This document shows, one piece after another, positions 18,585 to 27,987 of a stretch of DNA of 64,000 bases (position 1 is its first letter; the number at the start of each line of letters is the position of its first letter). Made by a program: the position numbers and the translations under genes. Under the pieces are notes generated by a model. The model did not search any database. It saw only the letters and a list, made by a program, of their open reading frames with translations, and had not been told where the DNA came from. The stretch is taken from contig NZ_JAGSGD010000001.1 in NCBI RefSeq assembly GCF_016772415.1, forward strand, positions 1,178,001-1,242,000, in the 5' to 3' direction. Origin of the DNA: Phenylobacterium glaciei. Lineage in GTDB: Bacteria > Pseudomonadota > Alphaproteobacteria > Caulobacterales > Caulobacteraceae.

Positions 18585-18834
18585 TATTCGCTAACCGTTC
18601 CGCCGGCGCTCCAGCTCATGCCGAGATGCGCGGGCTTGCCTTTTCGTCTTGCTCAGGTCCCGAAGACCCGAGAATTCGTGTTGAAGACGTAAGTGTTCCC
18701 CGTCATCCGCCCTGTCTTGAGGCGAGCGCCACTTAAAAGCCGCGCCTGTCGGTGTGGTGCTGGATCCTGTTTTTCAGGAGGCCTAACCCCGGGCGCCGAC
18801 GAATTGGGTGGAGACAGGTAACTGATCTAGCGAT

Positions 18835-19704
18835 TCAGCCCCGAGTTTCCAAGGGGTTTTTCGTGCCTGTGACAACGCGATCGCGTGTCGACAGGTCCGG
18901 GATGGTCGACACCCCCTGCGCACCGGCCGCCTTGAACAGCGCCTCGACCGCCAGCTTCTGGTCAAAGCCGATCTCCACGGCGAACATCCCGCCGGGCTTC
19001 AGCACCCGCAAAATCTCCGGCGCCAGCAGGCGGTAGTGGTCCAGGCCGTCGGCCCCGCCGTCCAGGGCCAGGCGCGGTTCGTGGTCGCGCACCTCCGGCT
19101 CCAGGGTCTCGATGACGTGGCTGGCGATGTAGGGTGGATTGGAGACCACCAGGTCGAAGCTGGCGTCCCCCAGGCCCGCCGTCCAGTCGCCGCGCAGCAG
19201 GGCCAGGCGACTGGCCAAGCCCAGGTTGGCGGCGTTCTCGCGGGCGACCGCCAGCGCCTCCTCGGAGACGTCGATGCCCAAACCCTTGGCGGCCGGCCGC
19301 TCCGAAAGAATCGCCAGGATGATCGCGCCCGACCCGACCCCCAGGTCCAGCACCGAGAACGCCATCGCCTCGGGGAAGGCCGGCAGGACGGCGTCCATGA
19401 TGGTTTCGGTGTCGGGGCGCGGGGTCAGCACATCGGGCGTCACCGACAGCATGATTTTCCAGAAGCCCTTGCGGCCCAGGATGTGGCTGACCGGCTCGCG
19501 GTTCTCCCGGCGCTGCAGGTAGTCGGCGAGCGTCGCCTCCTGCTCGGGCGTGAGCTCGCGGTAGGGATCGGCGACGATGTCGGCGCGGGTGGCGTCGGCG
19601 GCCGCCTCCACCAGCAGGCGCGCCTCGATCACCGGGCCGTCCAGGCGGGCGGCTTCCAGGCGCTTCTTGGCGCTCTGCCAGGCCTGCAGCAGGGTCAGGC
19701 TCAT
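18835..19704 (-). CDS. prmC: Release factor glutamine methyltransferase PrmC (HemK)
   Basis: A 289-residue SAM-dependent enzyme that N5-methylates the GGQ glutamine of RF1/RF2. The N-terminal helical RF-binding domain occupies residues 1-75. Motif I is VLDLGVGSGA (near 118-127). The catalytic NPPY is at 189-192, followed by the family-typical EPRLALDGGADGL. Its ATG overlaps the upstream MOSC stop by 4 bp. Its substrate RF1 is encoded 3.1 kb upstream on the same strand, separated by two genes. Confidence 0.96.
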   Translation of the reverse strand: MSLTLLQAWQSAKKRLEAARLDGPVIEARLLVEAAADATRADIVADPYRELTPEQEATLADYLQRRENREPVSHILGRKGFWKIMLSVTPDVLTPRPDTETIMDAVLPAFPEAMAFSVLDLGVGSGAIILAILSERPAAKGLGIDVSEEALAVARENAANLGLASRLALLRGDWTAGLGDASFDLVVSNPPYIASHVIETLEPEVRDHEPRLALDGGADGLDHYRLLAPEILRVLKPGGMFAVEIGFDQKLAVEALFKAAGAQGVSTIPDLSTRDRVVTGTKNPLETRG

Positions 19705-20477
19705 CGGACAGGCTCCATCTGGGGGGCGGTGCAGGCGTCGCCCACCGTGATCTGGCCCGCGTCGGTGACGTGCATGTAGATGCCGCAGAACATGTGGCCG
19801 TAGTTGTCGAACAGGGCCTTTACCAGGTCCATGTCGCGCTCGGCGGTTTCTGGGTCCACGTGGATGGCGGCGCAGCGGACGATGGGCTTGAACACCTTGG
19901 CGCGCGCGAAGCCCAGCATCAGCTCCCGGCCGACCCAGTCCATCTCCGCCCAGGGCGCCCAGCCCTCGACATAGAGGTTGGCGCGGAACCGCAAGGGATC
20001 AACCGGGCGGCCGATCTTCTGTTCCAGGTCGCGCAGGCTGGCCAGGTTGATGATCGAGACGTGGCCCAGGGGGTGATCTATGAACCGGTGGCCGGGCGCT
20101 TGGATGACCTTCAGCTCGCCACGCACCTCGTCCCCCAGCAGGGCGGTCAACCAGGCGGCGAAAGCCGCGCGGCCAGGCGCGTCGGCCATCGAACCCTCGA
20201 AGTCGGGCTGGCCCTGCGCGGTGGCCCGCAGGATTCCTGTCGCCTCGTCATAGGCGGTGCGGGCCTTGGCCACGTGGGCGATGGCCATCAGCACGGCGAA
20301 CTTCTGCTTGGGGATGAAGGCCGGCGCGGCGGGATCGAAACCCGAGGGGCCGTTCTCCACCGCCCACATACGGTCGCAGGGGAAGGGCTGGCCGACGCTC
20401 AGCATCGCCTGGTTCAGGCGCTCGGGCGTGAACCCCTTGATCGGGTGGCGGTAGAGGGCGGCGACGTGACCGGTCAT
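19701..20477 (-). CDS. MOSC domain protein
   Basis: A 258-residue protein of the MOSC (molybdenum cofactor sulfurase C-terminal) superfamily. A beta-barrel N-terminal part (VAALYRHPIKGFTPERL) precedes the MOSC core (RFRANLYVEG, AKVFKPIVRCAAIHVDPETA). The near-invariant cysteine is likely the one in RCAAIHV. The start at 20477 is chosen because the upstream extension is family-atypical. It overlaps prmC by 4 bp, so they probably share an mRNA. The substrate (sulfur transfer or N-hydroxylated compounds) is not predictable. Confidence 0.85.
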   Translation of the reverse strand: MTGHVAALYRHPIKGFTPERLNQAMLSVGQPFPCDRMWAVENGPSGFDPAAPAFIPKQKFAVLMAIAHVAKARTAYDEATGILRATAQGQPDFEGSMADAPGRAAFAAWLTALLGDEVRGELKVIQAPGHRFIDHPLGHVSIINLASLRDLEQKIGRPVDPLRFRANLYVEGWAPWAEMDWVGRELMLGFARAKVFKPIVRCAAIHVDPETAERDMDLVKALFDNYGHMFCGIYMHVTDAGQITVGDACTAPQMEPVR

Positions 20478-20639
20478 CCCGCCCTGTTGCCGCAAGCTCC
20501 CGCCGCGCGCAACCGGCGCCGCGCCACAATCATGGCGCCGCTTGGGATCAGCCTGCGGGTCACACAGCGGCGTCCGCACGGAACGAGCGTCGCCACTGGG
20601 TGTTCAAGCTGTGGCTTAGCGCCGGGAGGGTGGGGGAAC

Positions 20640-21890
20640 GTGCGCAAGCTGTTCTCGAAAAAATGGACGAAGGAAGGACTGGCGCCGCTGGCGTTCCAGG
20701 CCGCGCCCTGGGTGGCGCTCGCCGCCGTGGCCGCCTTCTGGCCGCGGAAGAACGCCAAGCCCAAGCCGGGCTTGAGCGTCCAGGCCCACGCTGACCCCGA
20801 ATCCTTCGAAGTCGCCGAGCCCGGCCGCGGTCGCCTGGCCGACGCCCCGCACCGCATCCCCATGCGCGGCTGGAAGGACGTGCTGTGGCGCACCTATCGC
20901 GAGATCACCTGCGACCGGCTGAGCGCGGTGGCCGGCGGCGTGACCTTCTACACCCTGCTGGCCCTGTTCCCGGCCATTGGTGTGTTTGTCTCGCTGTACG
21001 GCCTGTTCAACGACGTCTCGGCCGTCCAGAGCCAGCTGAACCAGTTCGCCGCCGTCATCCCGACCTCGGTGATCGACATCGTCGGCGATCAGATGCTGCG
21101 GCTGGCGACCCGGCCTCACGCCTCCCTGAGCGCGGCTTTCATCATCAGCCTGCTGCTCTCGGTCTGGAGCGCCAACGCCGGGATGAAGGCGCTCTTCGAC
21201 GGCCTGAACATCGCCTATGACGAGGCCGAGAAGCGCAACTACGTGGTCCGCACAGCCATGACCTACGCCTTCACCTTGGGCCTGCTGGTCTTCCTGACCC
21301 TGGTCAGCGCGATCCTGGTGGCGGTGCCGCTCTATCTGAAGGACGCGGGCCTGGCGGATTTCCCCCTGGTCTGGGTCCCCCTGCGCTGGCTGGTGATCCT
21401 GGGCCTCGCGGCCACCGCCTTCTCGATGGTCTACCGCTATGGCCCTTGCCGCGCCCGCGCCCGCTGGCGGTGGGTGAGCCCGGGCGGGGCCTGCGCCGCC
21501 TTGCTTTGGCTGGGGGGCTCCCTGGGCTTCTCCTGGTACGTCAACAACGTCGCCCACTTCGACGTCACCTACGGCTCCCTGGGGGCGGTGATCGGATTCA
21601 TGATGTGGATCTGGTTCTCGGTGATGGTGGTGCTGATCGGCGCCGAGCTGAACGCCGAGATCGAGCACCAGACGGCGCTGGATTCCACCACAGGCCCGGC
21701 CCAGCCCATGGGTGTGCGCGGCGCGGCCATGGCCGACACCGTGGGCCTGGCCTTCCACTTTGATGCGAAGAAAGTGCTGTCCAAGGTCTGGGTGGACGGG
21801 ACCGATCAGGCCGAGAAGGTGCTGACGGCGGCGCGGCTGCGCAAGCCTCAGCCGAACTCGTCTTCCAGGGCCGACAGCCGGGCGGCCTGA
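20640..21890 (+). CDS. YihY/virulence factor BrkB family membrane protein
   Basis: A protein of about 416 residues from a GTG start behind GGAGGG. An N-terminal tail of about 80 residues leads to the YihY core, which opens with [20 protein letters not shown] and has six hydrophobic segments ending with [22 protein letters not shown]. Members were once called ribonuclease BN by mistake; function is unsettled, with envelope or transport roles suggested. The 3' end overlaps prfA's 3' end by 43 bp (convergent). Confidence 0.86.
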   Translation: MRKLFSKKWTKEGLAPLAFQAAPWVALAAVAAFWPRKNAKPKPGLSVQAHADPESFEVAEPGRGRLADAPHRIPMRGWKDVLWRTYREITCDRLSAVAGGVTFYTLLALFPAIGVFVSLYGLFNDVSAVQSQLNQFAAVIPTSVIDIVGDQMLRLATRPHASLSAAFIISLLLSVWSANAGMKALFDGLNIAYDEAEKRNYVVRTAMTYAFTLGLLVFLTLVSAILVAVPLYLKDAGLADFPLVWVPLRWLVILGLAATAFSMVYRYGPCRARARWRWVSPGGACAALLWLGGSLGFSWYVNNVAHFDVTYGSLGAVIGFMMWIWFSVMVVLIGAELNAEIEHQTALDSTTGPAQPMGVRGAAMADTVGLAFHFDAKKVLSKVWVDGTDQAEKVLTAARLRKPQPNSSSRADSRAA

Positions 21891-22924
21891 TCCTCGGCGA
21901 TCAGTGGATTGATCACGTCGTCCAGGCTCTCGCCTTCCATCACCTTGGCCAGGTTGTAGAGGGTCAGGTTGATGCGGTGGTCCGTCACCCGGCCCTGCGG
22001 GAAGTTGTAGGTGCGGATGCGTTCCGAGCGGTCGCCGGAACCCACCTGGCTCTTGCGGGCGTCGGCGCGGGCGGTGTCCAGGGCGTCGCGCTGCTGGTCG
22101 TACAGGCGCGCCTGCAGGACCTTCATGGCCCGGGCGCGGTTCTGGTGCTGCGACTTCTCTGACGAGGTCACGACGATGCCGCTGGGCAGGTGGGTGATGC
22201 GCACGGCGGAGTCGGTCTTGTTGACGTGCTGGCCGCCGGCTCCGGACGAGCGGTAGGTGTCGATCCGCAGGTCCGACGGGTTGATGTCGATCTCCACGTC
22301 CTCCACCTCGGGCAGGACGGCGACGGTAGCGGCCGAGGTGTGGATGCGGCCGCCGGCCTCGGTGTCGGGCACCCGCTGCACGCGGTGGACGCCGCTCTCG
22401 AACTTCATGCGGCCGAACACGCCGTCCCCGGTGACCGAGGCGATGATTTCCTTGTAGCCCCCGACCTCGCCCTCCGAGACGCTGTCGATCTCCACCTTCC
22501 AGCCCCGGGTGGTGGCGTAGCGCTGGTACATGCGGAACAGGTCGCCGGCGAACAGGGCCGCCTCGTCACCGCCGGTGCCGGCGCGCACTTCGAGAATCGC
22601 CGAGGCGTTTTCGTCCTTGTCCTTGGGGGCCAGCAGCAGGGCCACCTCGCGCTCGAGGCCCGGCAGCTTGTCGCTGAGAATCTGCAGTTCGTCGCGAGCC
22701 ATGGCCGCCATCTCGGGATCGCCCGCCGCGGCCATCTCTTCCAGTTCAGGCGCCTCGGCGCGCACCCGGGCGAGGTTCACGACCGCGTCGGCCACGGGCT
22801 TCAGCTCGGCGTGCTCCTTGGACAGGCGCACGATCTCCTGGCCATCGGTGGCCGCGCCCATGCGGGCCTCGATCTCGCGGAAGCGGTCGAGGACCTGGTC
22901 GAGTCTGGCTTGGGGAAGGCGCAC
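21848..22924 (-). CDS. prfA: Peptide chain release factor 1
   Basis: A 358-residue RF1 that ends translation at UAA/UAG. The GGQ loop ([16 protein letters not shown]) and the RF1-type P-x-T tripeptide (RVPDTEAGG) that reads the stop codon are visible, as are the N-terminal helices and the C-terminal [14 protein letters not shown] signature. I prefer the GTG at 22924 ([12 protein letters not shown]); the frame is open 60 bp upstream, but that extension is not family-like and no good Shine-Dalgarno is evident. Its 3' end overlaps the convergent YihY gene. Confidence 0.96.
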   Translation of the reverse strand: MRLPQARLDQVLDRFREIEARMGAATDGQEIVRLSKEHAELKPVADAVVNLARVRAEAPELEEMAAAGDPEMAAMARDELQILSDKLPGLEREVALLLAPKDKDENASAILEVRAGTGGDEAALFAGDLFRMYQRYATTRGWKVEIDSVSEGEVGGYKEIIASVTGDGVFGRMKFESGVHRVQRVPDTEAGGRIHTSAATVAVLPEVEDVEIDINPSDLRIDTYRSSGAGGQHVNKTDSAVRITHLPSGIVVTSSEKSQHQNRARAMKVLQARLYDQQRDALDTARADARKSQVGSGDRSERIRTYNFPQGRVTDHRINLTLYNLAKVMEGESLDDVINPLIAEDQAARLSALEDEFG

Positions 22925-23118
22925 GGAGGGATCACCGGGGAGAAAACGGAGGCTTCCTCTACCCCCCCTCCGCCCCCTTGCCAAACATCTGATCGCGGGT
23001 CACTCGCCCGAGACGGGTGTTCGGCTTGCCAAGCTCCCGCTTTGATGCTCGTTAACCATCATCATGGGGGCGTGTTGTTCAGGTTGGTCTTGCGCCGTTG
23101 CGCGTGGGGAGGGCGGAG

Positions 23119-23727
23119 ATGAGTGATCATCCGACGCCGCCCAAGGCGGACGCGCATCCGCAGGCCCACGCCATCTGCCGCTGCGGTTTCGCGCAACCGG
23201 TGATGATCTGCACCTGTCCGGTCCACCCGGCCCCGGCCAAGCCGGAAGCCCCCAAGAAGCCCGCCCCGCCGGCCTTCAGCGACCAGGTGCCCGAGGCCTT
23301 CGCCAAGGGGTTCAAAGACGTGTGGACGGGCGTCGCCGCCGGCCGCTCGCCTGTGGGCCTGATCGCCGACTGCCGGATGCTGCTGGCCGTCCTGCTCACC
23401 GAACTGGAGCGCCGCAACGGCGCCGCCTCGCCGAAGTCTGAGTGGTACGTCCGCCAGCCGCCGAAGACCGGCATGAAGACCAAGATCGATTCGCTGGTGA
23501 CGAAGGGTGTCCTGCTGAAGGGCGTCGCCGATCTGGCCAAGCGGATTTCCCAGCTGGAGCCGGGCTCGGAGGTCAACATCCTCTATCCCATGGGCGATCC
23601 GGCCCAGGCCCGCGACTACATGAACCTGATCTGGCAGGTGGCCGATCAGGGATTCGAACAGGACCGCTGGAGCCGCACCGGAGAGGCCCCCCTGCGTGTG
23701 GTTCCCGACGCCAAGGACGGTCATTGA
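23119..23727 (+). CDS. Conserved hypothetical protein
   Basis: A 202-residue cytoplasmic protein behind a good GGAGGGCGGAG site. The N-terminal third holds HAICRCGF and VMICTCPVH, two Cys/His knuckles that could bind metal, then a Pro/Ala/Lys-rich linker. The C-terminal 120 residues form a compact alpha/beta domain (WTGVAAGRSPVGLIADCRML, NILYPMGDPAQARDYMNLIW). No family recognised. Confidence 0.72.
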   Translation: MSDHPTPPKADAHPQAHAICRCGFAQPVMICTCPVHPAPAKPEAPKKPAPPAFSDQVPEAFAKGFKDVWTGVAAGRSPVGLIADCRMLLAVLLTELERRNGAASPKSEWYVRQPPKTGMKTKIDSLVTKGVLLKGVADLAKRISQLEPGSEVNILYPMGDPAQARDYMNLIWQVADQGFEQDRWSRTGEAPLRVVPDAKDGH

Positions 23728-23824
23728 GGGAGATGTTCGCCTCTCACCCAATCTGGGCGCCCAAGGTTCGCCTACTGAGGGTTGCCGGCTTCCCCGGCGT
23801 CGCAGCCGTGCTTATGCTCAGCCC

Positions 23825-24196
23825 ATGCCGTCGATCCTAGAGCCCGAAAACCGAAGGCCGCGCCGGACCCTTCCCCGCAAGGGGGTGGATCCCATGGTCG
23901 GCGAAATCGCCGAGGCCCTGCTGCATCTGGGTGGCTCGGCGCATCGTGATCGCGTGCTCGAAGTCCTGGCCATGAACCGCTCGGCCGACGGCGAGCTGCA
24001 GCTGAGCCTGCGGGCCCGCGCCGTGGCCGCTTTTGACGCCCATTCCGGATCCGACCGCGACAGCCGCGGCGTGCGGCCCCTATTCCGCAAGCCCTTCGGC
24101 CCGGGCTCCCACCGCTGGGCGCTCACCGCCGAGGCCGAAGCCTTCCTGCGCGCCGGCGGTGCGGCCCGCGACGTGCAAGCGTCGGCGAGTCTGTAA
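23825..24196 (+). CDS. Conserved hypothetical protein, possible winged-helix fold
   Basis: A 123-residue basic protein starting at the ATG at 23825; the upstream open frame is not protein-like. The segment EIAEALLHLGGSAHRDRVLE followed by LRARAVAAFDAHSG, then GPGSHRWALTAEAEAFLR, suggests a small winged-helix-like fold, but this is a weak reading. Repeat B2 begins 5 bp after its stop. Confidence 0.65.
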   Translation: MPSILEPENRRPRRTLPRKGVDPMVGEIAEALLHLGGSAHRDRVLEVLAMNRSADGELQLSLRARAVAAFDAHSGSDRDSRGVRPLFRKPFGPGSHRWALTAEAEAFLRAGGAARDVQASASL

Positions 24197-24200
24197 GAGA

Positions 24201-24310
24201 TCCGCTCATCCCGGCGAAAGCCGGGACCCGGATACATCCGCCGCATTCAGGATTGTTGGCTCAGGCCGAGATCTACGACCTGGGTCCCGGCCTTCGCCGG
24301 GATGAGCGGA
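24201..24310. repeat. Palindromic intergenic repeat, family B copy 2
   Basis: 110 bp bounded by TCCGCTCATCCCGGCGAAAG and CTTCGCCGGGATGAGCGGA. Its reverse complement matches copy B1 (14904-15012) along its length, including ACCCAGGTCGTA and the GGATGTATC segment. It again fits exactly between convergent stops (24196 and 24315). Confidence 0.88.
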
Positions 24311-24314
24311 ATCG

Positions 24315-24803
24315 CTAGGCCACCGCTTCCGCCAGCTCCGCGCCGTCATCGCTCATATCGACACCGATCCGGCGCAGCTGGATGAACAGGCGGCGCAGGT
24401 TGATGAAGCTCGCCCGGGTCAGGCGGGTCATCTTCTCGCTGGCCATGATTTCGGTTGGGACGATCAGGCCGCCGTCGATCCGCACCAGCAGGCCGGCATC
24501 AATGAGGCCTTTGATCTTGCGCCGCACCGTCTCGTTGGGAATGCCCAGGGTCGCAGCCAGGGCGACCCCGGTCACCGGCCGGCGCATCTCGTTGGGCGGC
24601 AGGCGCACCACGGTCGCGAGTTGGGCGGTGGCCTCGGGATTTGTGGCCAGGTGGCCGACATTGGCCTCCACCACCGAGGCGAAGACCAGGGCCGCGGTGA
24701 TATCCCCGCCATACTCGCGGTTGACCATATCTACGGCCCGGAGGATCGACCCGATCGCCATACGCACGGCGAGGCGTTCCTTCAGTTCAGTGTCCACGAT
24801 CAA
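24315..24803 (-). CDS. Winged-helix transcriptional regulator (unassigned family)
   Basis: A 162-residue protein. Residues about 65-125 make a MarR/GntR-like winged helix (RPVTGVALAATLGIPNETVR, RKIKGLIDAGLLVRIDGG). The first 60 residues are helical and may dimerise. The longest start is TTG at 24803; a GTG 6 bp in is an alternative. A perfect 13-bp palindrome lies 80 bp upstream and may be its own operator. No effector is apparent. Confidence 0.72.
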   Translation of the reverse strand: MIVDTELKERLAVRMAIGSILRAVDMVNREYGGDITAALVFASVVEANVGHLATNPEATAQLATVVRLPPNEMRRPVTGVALAATLGIPNETVRRKIKGLIDAGLLVRIDGGLIVPTEIMASEKMTRLTRASFINLRRLFIQLRRIGVDMSDDGAELAEAVA

Positions 24804-24882
24804 ACCCCGGTTTCCGCAGCGGCGGAGGGCCGCTGTCGAACCCCATTATGGTGAAGCCTCGCTCGAGCGCGATGCCTTCGGT

Positions 24883-24895
24883 CCCCAAATTGGGG
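24883..24895. promoter_or_regulatory. Palindrome upstream of the winged-helix gene
   Basis: CCCCAAATTGGGG is a perfect 13-bp palindrome, 80 bp upstream of the minus-strand regulator start. TTGACA follows at 24900 on the plus strand, but no plus-strand gene lies downstream. Candidate operator. Confidence 0.45.
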
Positions 24896-24936
24896 TGTTT
24901 TGACAATGGTTTACATTCGGTCGAACGCGCACGGAA

Positions 24937-24970
24937 AAGGGCGGTCCGACCCATCGGTCGACCCGCCCTT
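24937..24970 (-). terminator. Intrinsic terminator after the 97-residue hypothetical gene
   Basis: 15-nt arms at 24937-24951 and 24956-24970 pair with two mismatches around a 4-nt loop. On the minus strand the stem is followed by TTTCCG, and it starts 26 bp after the stop codon at 24996. Confidence 0.7.
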
Positions 24971-24995
24971 CAAAACTTCCGACGCTCGTGAGAGC

Positions 24996-25289
24996 CTAGG
25001 CGCGCGTGCCGGTCAGCGGCGCATTGCCGAAGGCGCCGAGCTTCACATTGCCCGACATGGCGTCGCCCGAAACGGTGGCTTCGAATTCCAGCGTCATGGG
25101 CATGGGCGAGGTGATCGAGGTCGACCAGGTCAGCTTGTCGCCGTCGACCTTGCCTTCGATGGCCTGCTCACCGGCCGGGGTCTGGGTGGTTCCGGTGAAG
25201 GTTCCGCCGTTGGTGGTGATAGAGGCCGTAACCGTCTGCGCGCCCATGGGCGAGTTGATGGTGATCTTCCAGTTGCCGTCAGCGGACAT
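24996..25289 (-). CDS. Conserved hypothetical beta-strand protein
   Basis: A 97-residue protein with alternating Thr-rich beta strands (NWKITINSPMGAQTVTASIT, KLTWSTSITSPMPMTLEF). No signal peptide and no cysteines. The pattern suggests a small beta-barrel or sandwich. Similar short proteins are, to my recollection, annotated as hypothetical in Caulobacterales. It has its own terminator, so it is probably monocistronic. Confidence 0.72.
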   Translation of the reverse strand: MSADGNWKITINSPMGAQTVTASITTNGGTFTGTTQTPAGEQAIEGKVDGDKLTWSTSITSPMPMTLEFEATVSGDAMSGNVKLGAFGNAPLTGTRA

Positions 25290-25435
25290 GGTGTCCCTCC
25301 CTTATGGTGGCCGGCACCTAATCAAGGCTATCGCCGCCGCGCAAGTGGTGACGCAGGCGTCAACTTTGCATTTATCGGTGAACGGGTTCGCCCGCCCGGT
25401 GACTCAAGCCAAAAGCGGCCCAAGAGCGGCCAAGC

Positions 25436-26569
25436 TTACTCGGCGGCCTCCAGGCGCTTGGCGTCCAGTTCGGCGGCCTTGGCCTCCACCAGTTCGACGA
25501 TGTGGTCGACCATCCGGTCGTTGTCCATCTTGTGGTCGGGCTTGCCGGCCAGATAGACCATGCCCGCCCCCTTGCCACCGCCGGTGAAGCCGACATCGGT
25601 CATCAGGGCCTCGCCTGGGCCGTTCACCACGCAGCCGATGATCGACAGGCTCATGGGCGTGGCGATGTGGGCCAGGCGGGCCTCTAGGGCCTCCACGGTC
25701 TTGATGACGTTGAAGCCCTGCCGGGCGCAGGACGGGCAGGCGATGATGTTGATCCCGCGGTGGCGCAGGCCCAGCGACTTCAGCATGTCGAAGCCGACCT
25801 TGATCTCCTCGACGGGATCGGCGGCCAGGCTGACCCGGATGGTGTCGCCGATCCCGGCCCACAGCAGGTTGCCCATCCCGATGGCGGACTTGATGGTGCC
25901 CGAGCGCAGGCCGCCGGCCTCGGTGACGCCCACGTGCAGCGGACAGTCGATGGCGTCGGCCAGCATCTGATAGGCGGCCACGGTCATGAAGATGTCCGAG
26001 GCCTTCACGCTGATCTTGAACTCGTGGAAGTCGTGGTCCTGCAGGATACGGGCGTGGTCGAGCGCACTCTCCACCATGGCCTCTGGACAGGGCTCCCCGT
26101 ATTTCTCCAGCAGGTGGGGCTCCAGGCTCCCGGCGTTGACGCCGATGCGCATGGAACAGCCGTGGTCGCGGGCCGCCTGGATGACGTCGCGCACCCGGTC
26201 GGGCCGGCCGATATTGCCCGGATTGATCCGCAGGCAGGCCGCGCCAGCCTGGGCCGCCTCGATGCCGCGTTTGTAGTGGAAATGGATGTCGGCCACGATC
26301 GGGACCTTGGAGGCCTTGACGATCGTAGAGAGCGCCGCGGTGGACTCCACGTCGGGGCAGGAGACGCGGACGATGTCGGCGCCGGCCTCCTCCAGCTGAC
26401 GGATCTGGCCGATGGTGGCGTTGGCGTCGGCCGTCAGCGTGTTGGTCATCGACTGCACGGTGATCGGGGCGTCGCCGCCGACCTCCACATTACCCACCCG
26501 GATCTTGCGTGAGGGCCGGCGCGTGATGGTGCGCCACGGACGGAGATGGGTGTGATCGTGAGCGGTCAT
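25436..26569 (-). CDS. ispG: 4-hydroxy-3-methylbut-2-enyl diphosphate synthase (IspG/GcpE)
   Basis: A 377-residue enzyme of the MEP isoprenoid pathway that converts MEcPP to HMBPP with a [4Fe-4S] cluster. The TIM-barrel start ([24 protein letters not shown] in two parts) is diagnostic. The cluster ligands lie in [10 protein letters not shown] and [12 protein letters not shown]. The ATG at 26569 is preferred over the open upstream extension. It lies 66 bp downstream of the RodZ-like gene on the same strand, a frequent arrangement. Confidence 0.97.
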   Translation of the reverse strand: MTAHDHTHLRPWRTITRRPSRKIRVGNVEVGGDAPITVQSMTNTLTADANATIGQIRQLEEAGADIVRVSCPDVESTAALSTIVKASKVPIVADIHFHYKRGIEAAQAGAACLRINPGNIGRPDRVRDVIQAARDHGCSMRIGVNAGSLEPHLLEKYGEPCPEAMVESALDHARILQDHDFHEFKISVKASDIFMTVAAYQMLADAIDCPLHVGVTEAGGLRSGTIKSAIGMGNLLWAGIGDTIRVSLAADPVEEIKVGFDMLKSLGLRHRGINIIACPSCARQGFNVIKTVEALEARLAHIATPMSLSIIGCVVNGPGEALMTDVGFTGGGKGAGMVYLAGKPDHKMDNDRMVDHIVELVEAKAAELDAKRLEAAE

Positions 26570-26634
26570 GGCCGACAAAATAAGCCTGTCACCGTGAAAT
26601 CCCAAGCGGCTTCCCCCGCAAATTTGGGGGGCGA

Positions 26635-27642
26635 CTATTCCGGGGCGGCGAGCTTGGAGACCAGGGTCTGGGCCGCCGGCAGCAGGCCCTTGCTCTGGCC
26701 GCCCACGAAGACCTGGACCGAGGAGGGCTCGGCGACGTCCACCGTCAGGCCCTTGAGCATGGGGGCCCGATAGGCTTCCCCGGCCGCGAGCTGGCGGGCG
26801 AAATAGACCGACGAGTCGGCGCCGCGCACGATAAGCGAGGTGGGCTTGCGAGCCTGCAGGGTGACGATGGAGCCTGCCGCCGGCGCGCCATAGACCGGGC
26901 CGTTGGCGACGAAGGTCGGGGCCAGCGGCGCGCTGGGCGCGGCGATGACGTTTTCCGGATGGTCCTTGGCCAACTTGGCGGCGTCGTCGGCGGCCTTGCT
27001 GGAGCCGTCGCCGGCTGTGGCCGCTTCCAGGCCCGGAGTTTCATAGGGGGTGGGCGTGGTGGACTCCACCGGCGCGGGCAGGGGCGCGCCCAGAGACACC
27101 GGACCGCCGGGCGCGGCGGGGGTCTGCAGGCCGATTGCGGAAGCTTCCGGCGCGGTGGCGGCCGGCGGGGCCTGCTCGCTCATGGCGCGTTGGGCGATAT
27201 TCCACATGATGATGGCGCCGACGATCAGCAGGCCGACGATGACGATGGCCATGACCCGCGGGTCGCCGTCGCGCCGCACGCCGACCGGCGCGCGCAGCGG
27301 CTCGTCATGGGCCGGCTCGTCCAGCTTGAAACGCTCGACCGCCGCCTCGCCGTCCATGCCCAGGGCATTGGCGTAGGCCCGCACATAGCCGATGGTGAAG
27401 GGACGCGAAGGCAGCTCGTCCAGGCGCATCTCTTCGATCGCGGCCAGATAGGCGCGGCGGATGCGCGTGGTGTCAGCGACGTCCTGCAGCGTCAGGCCGC
27501 GGAACTCTCGCGCCGACTTCAGGGCCGCGCCAATGTCAGGTCCGGTGTCCATGGTGGGCATATAGGAGTCCGGCAGACCGGGATCGCGTTCCCCGTCCGC
27601 TCGCAAATTCAGATTTGTAACCCCGCCAGTATCGAGAGGCAT
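26635..27642 (-). CDS. rodZ: RodZ-like cytoskeletal HTH membrane protein
   Basis: A protein of about 335 residues with RodZ architecture. A cytoplasmic Cro/CI-type HTH domain lies at residues about 35-100 ([38 protein letters not shown]). One transmembrane helix follows ([18 protein letters not shown]), then a Pro/Ala linker and a beta-rich periplasmic DUF4115-type domain ([12 protein letters not shown]). RodZ couples MreB filaments to the elongasome. The ATG at 27642 has AGGTAG just upstream; GTG at 27660 is also open. Two overlapping palindromes sit in the promoter region. Confidence 0.88.
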   Translation of the reverse strand: MPLDTGGVTNLNLRADGERDPGLPDSYMPTMDTGPDIGAALKSAREFRGLTLQDVADTTRIRRAYLAAIEEMRLDELPSRPFTIGYVRAYANALGMDGEAAVERFKLDEPAHDEPLRAPVGVRRDGDPRVMAIVIVGLLIVGAIIMWNIAQRAMSEQAPPAATAPEASAIGLQTPAAPGGPVSLGAPLPAPVESTTPTPYETPGLEAATAGDGSSKAADDAAKLAKDHPENVIAAPSAPLAPTFVANGPVYGAPAAGSIVTLQARKPTSLIVRGADSSVYFARQLAAGEAYRAPMLKGLTVDVAEPSSVQVFVGGQSKGLLPAAQTLVSKLAAPE

Positions 27643-27987
27643 GGCTACCTGACACCCCACTGTTTGACCGCGGCTTAACTTCGCGGCCTTGCCCCACTCC
27701 GCATTAGTGCGGAGTTGTTAATACAACTGACGAGATATCACGCTAGACTACGGAATTCAATGCGTTATTTGGCCACTGATGGTTAACTCGCGTCTCAGGC
27801 GAGACCCGAAAGCTTGGCCGTTATTTTGCGTCATCTGCCGCCGCCTGCGCCAAATTGGGACAGGTTGGCCGGCCGGCGGCGTGACCCCGTTCCCTCACCC
27901 TAGCGCTTATCGCGACGAACGTGCCGTTCCAGGCCTGGGTGCGGGCAAGGATCGTCTATAACGCGCGCCAGCCTGGGGGAAGATTAG
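27643..27987. other. 345-bp divergent intergenic region
   Basis: Contains the rodZ promoter side with two overlapping palindromes (27696-27728) and, on the other side, the leader of the methyltransferase gene at 27988. The section 27730-27800 is AT-rich for this genome (TTAATACAACTGACGAGATA at its left edge). I see no convincing gene in it. Confidence 0.6.
27696..27728. promoter_or_regulatory. Two overlapping perfect palindromes upstream of rodZ
   Basis: Arms ACTCCGCA (27696-27703) and TGCGGAGT (27708-27715) flank TTAG. The next, AGTTGT (27713-27718) and ACAACT (27723-27728), flanks TAAT and shares 3 bp with the first. They lie 54-86 bp before the rodZ start and could be operators. Confidence 0.5.

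Noticed and set aside
19770-20639. Long upstream extension of the YihY gene
   Set aside because: The extension is antisense to the MOSC gene and has no family similarity; the GTG at 20640 with GGAGGG fits better.
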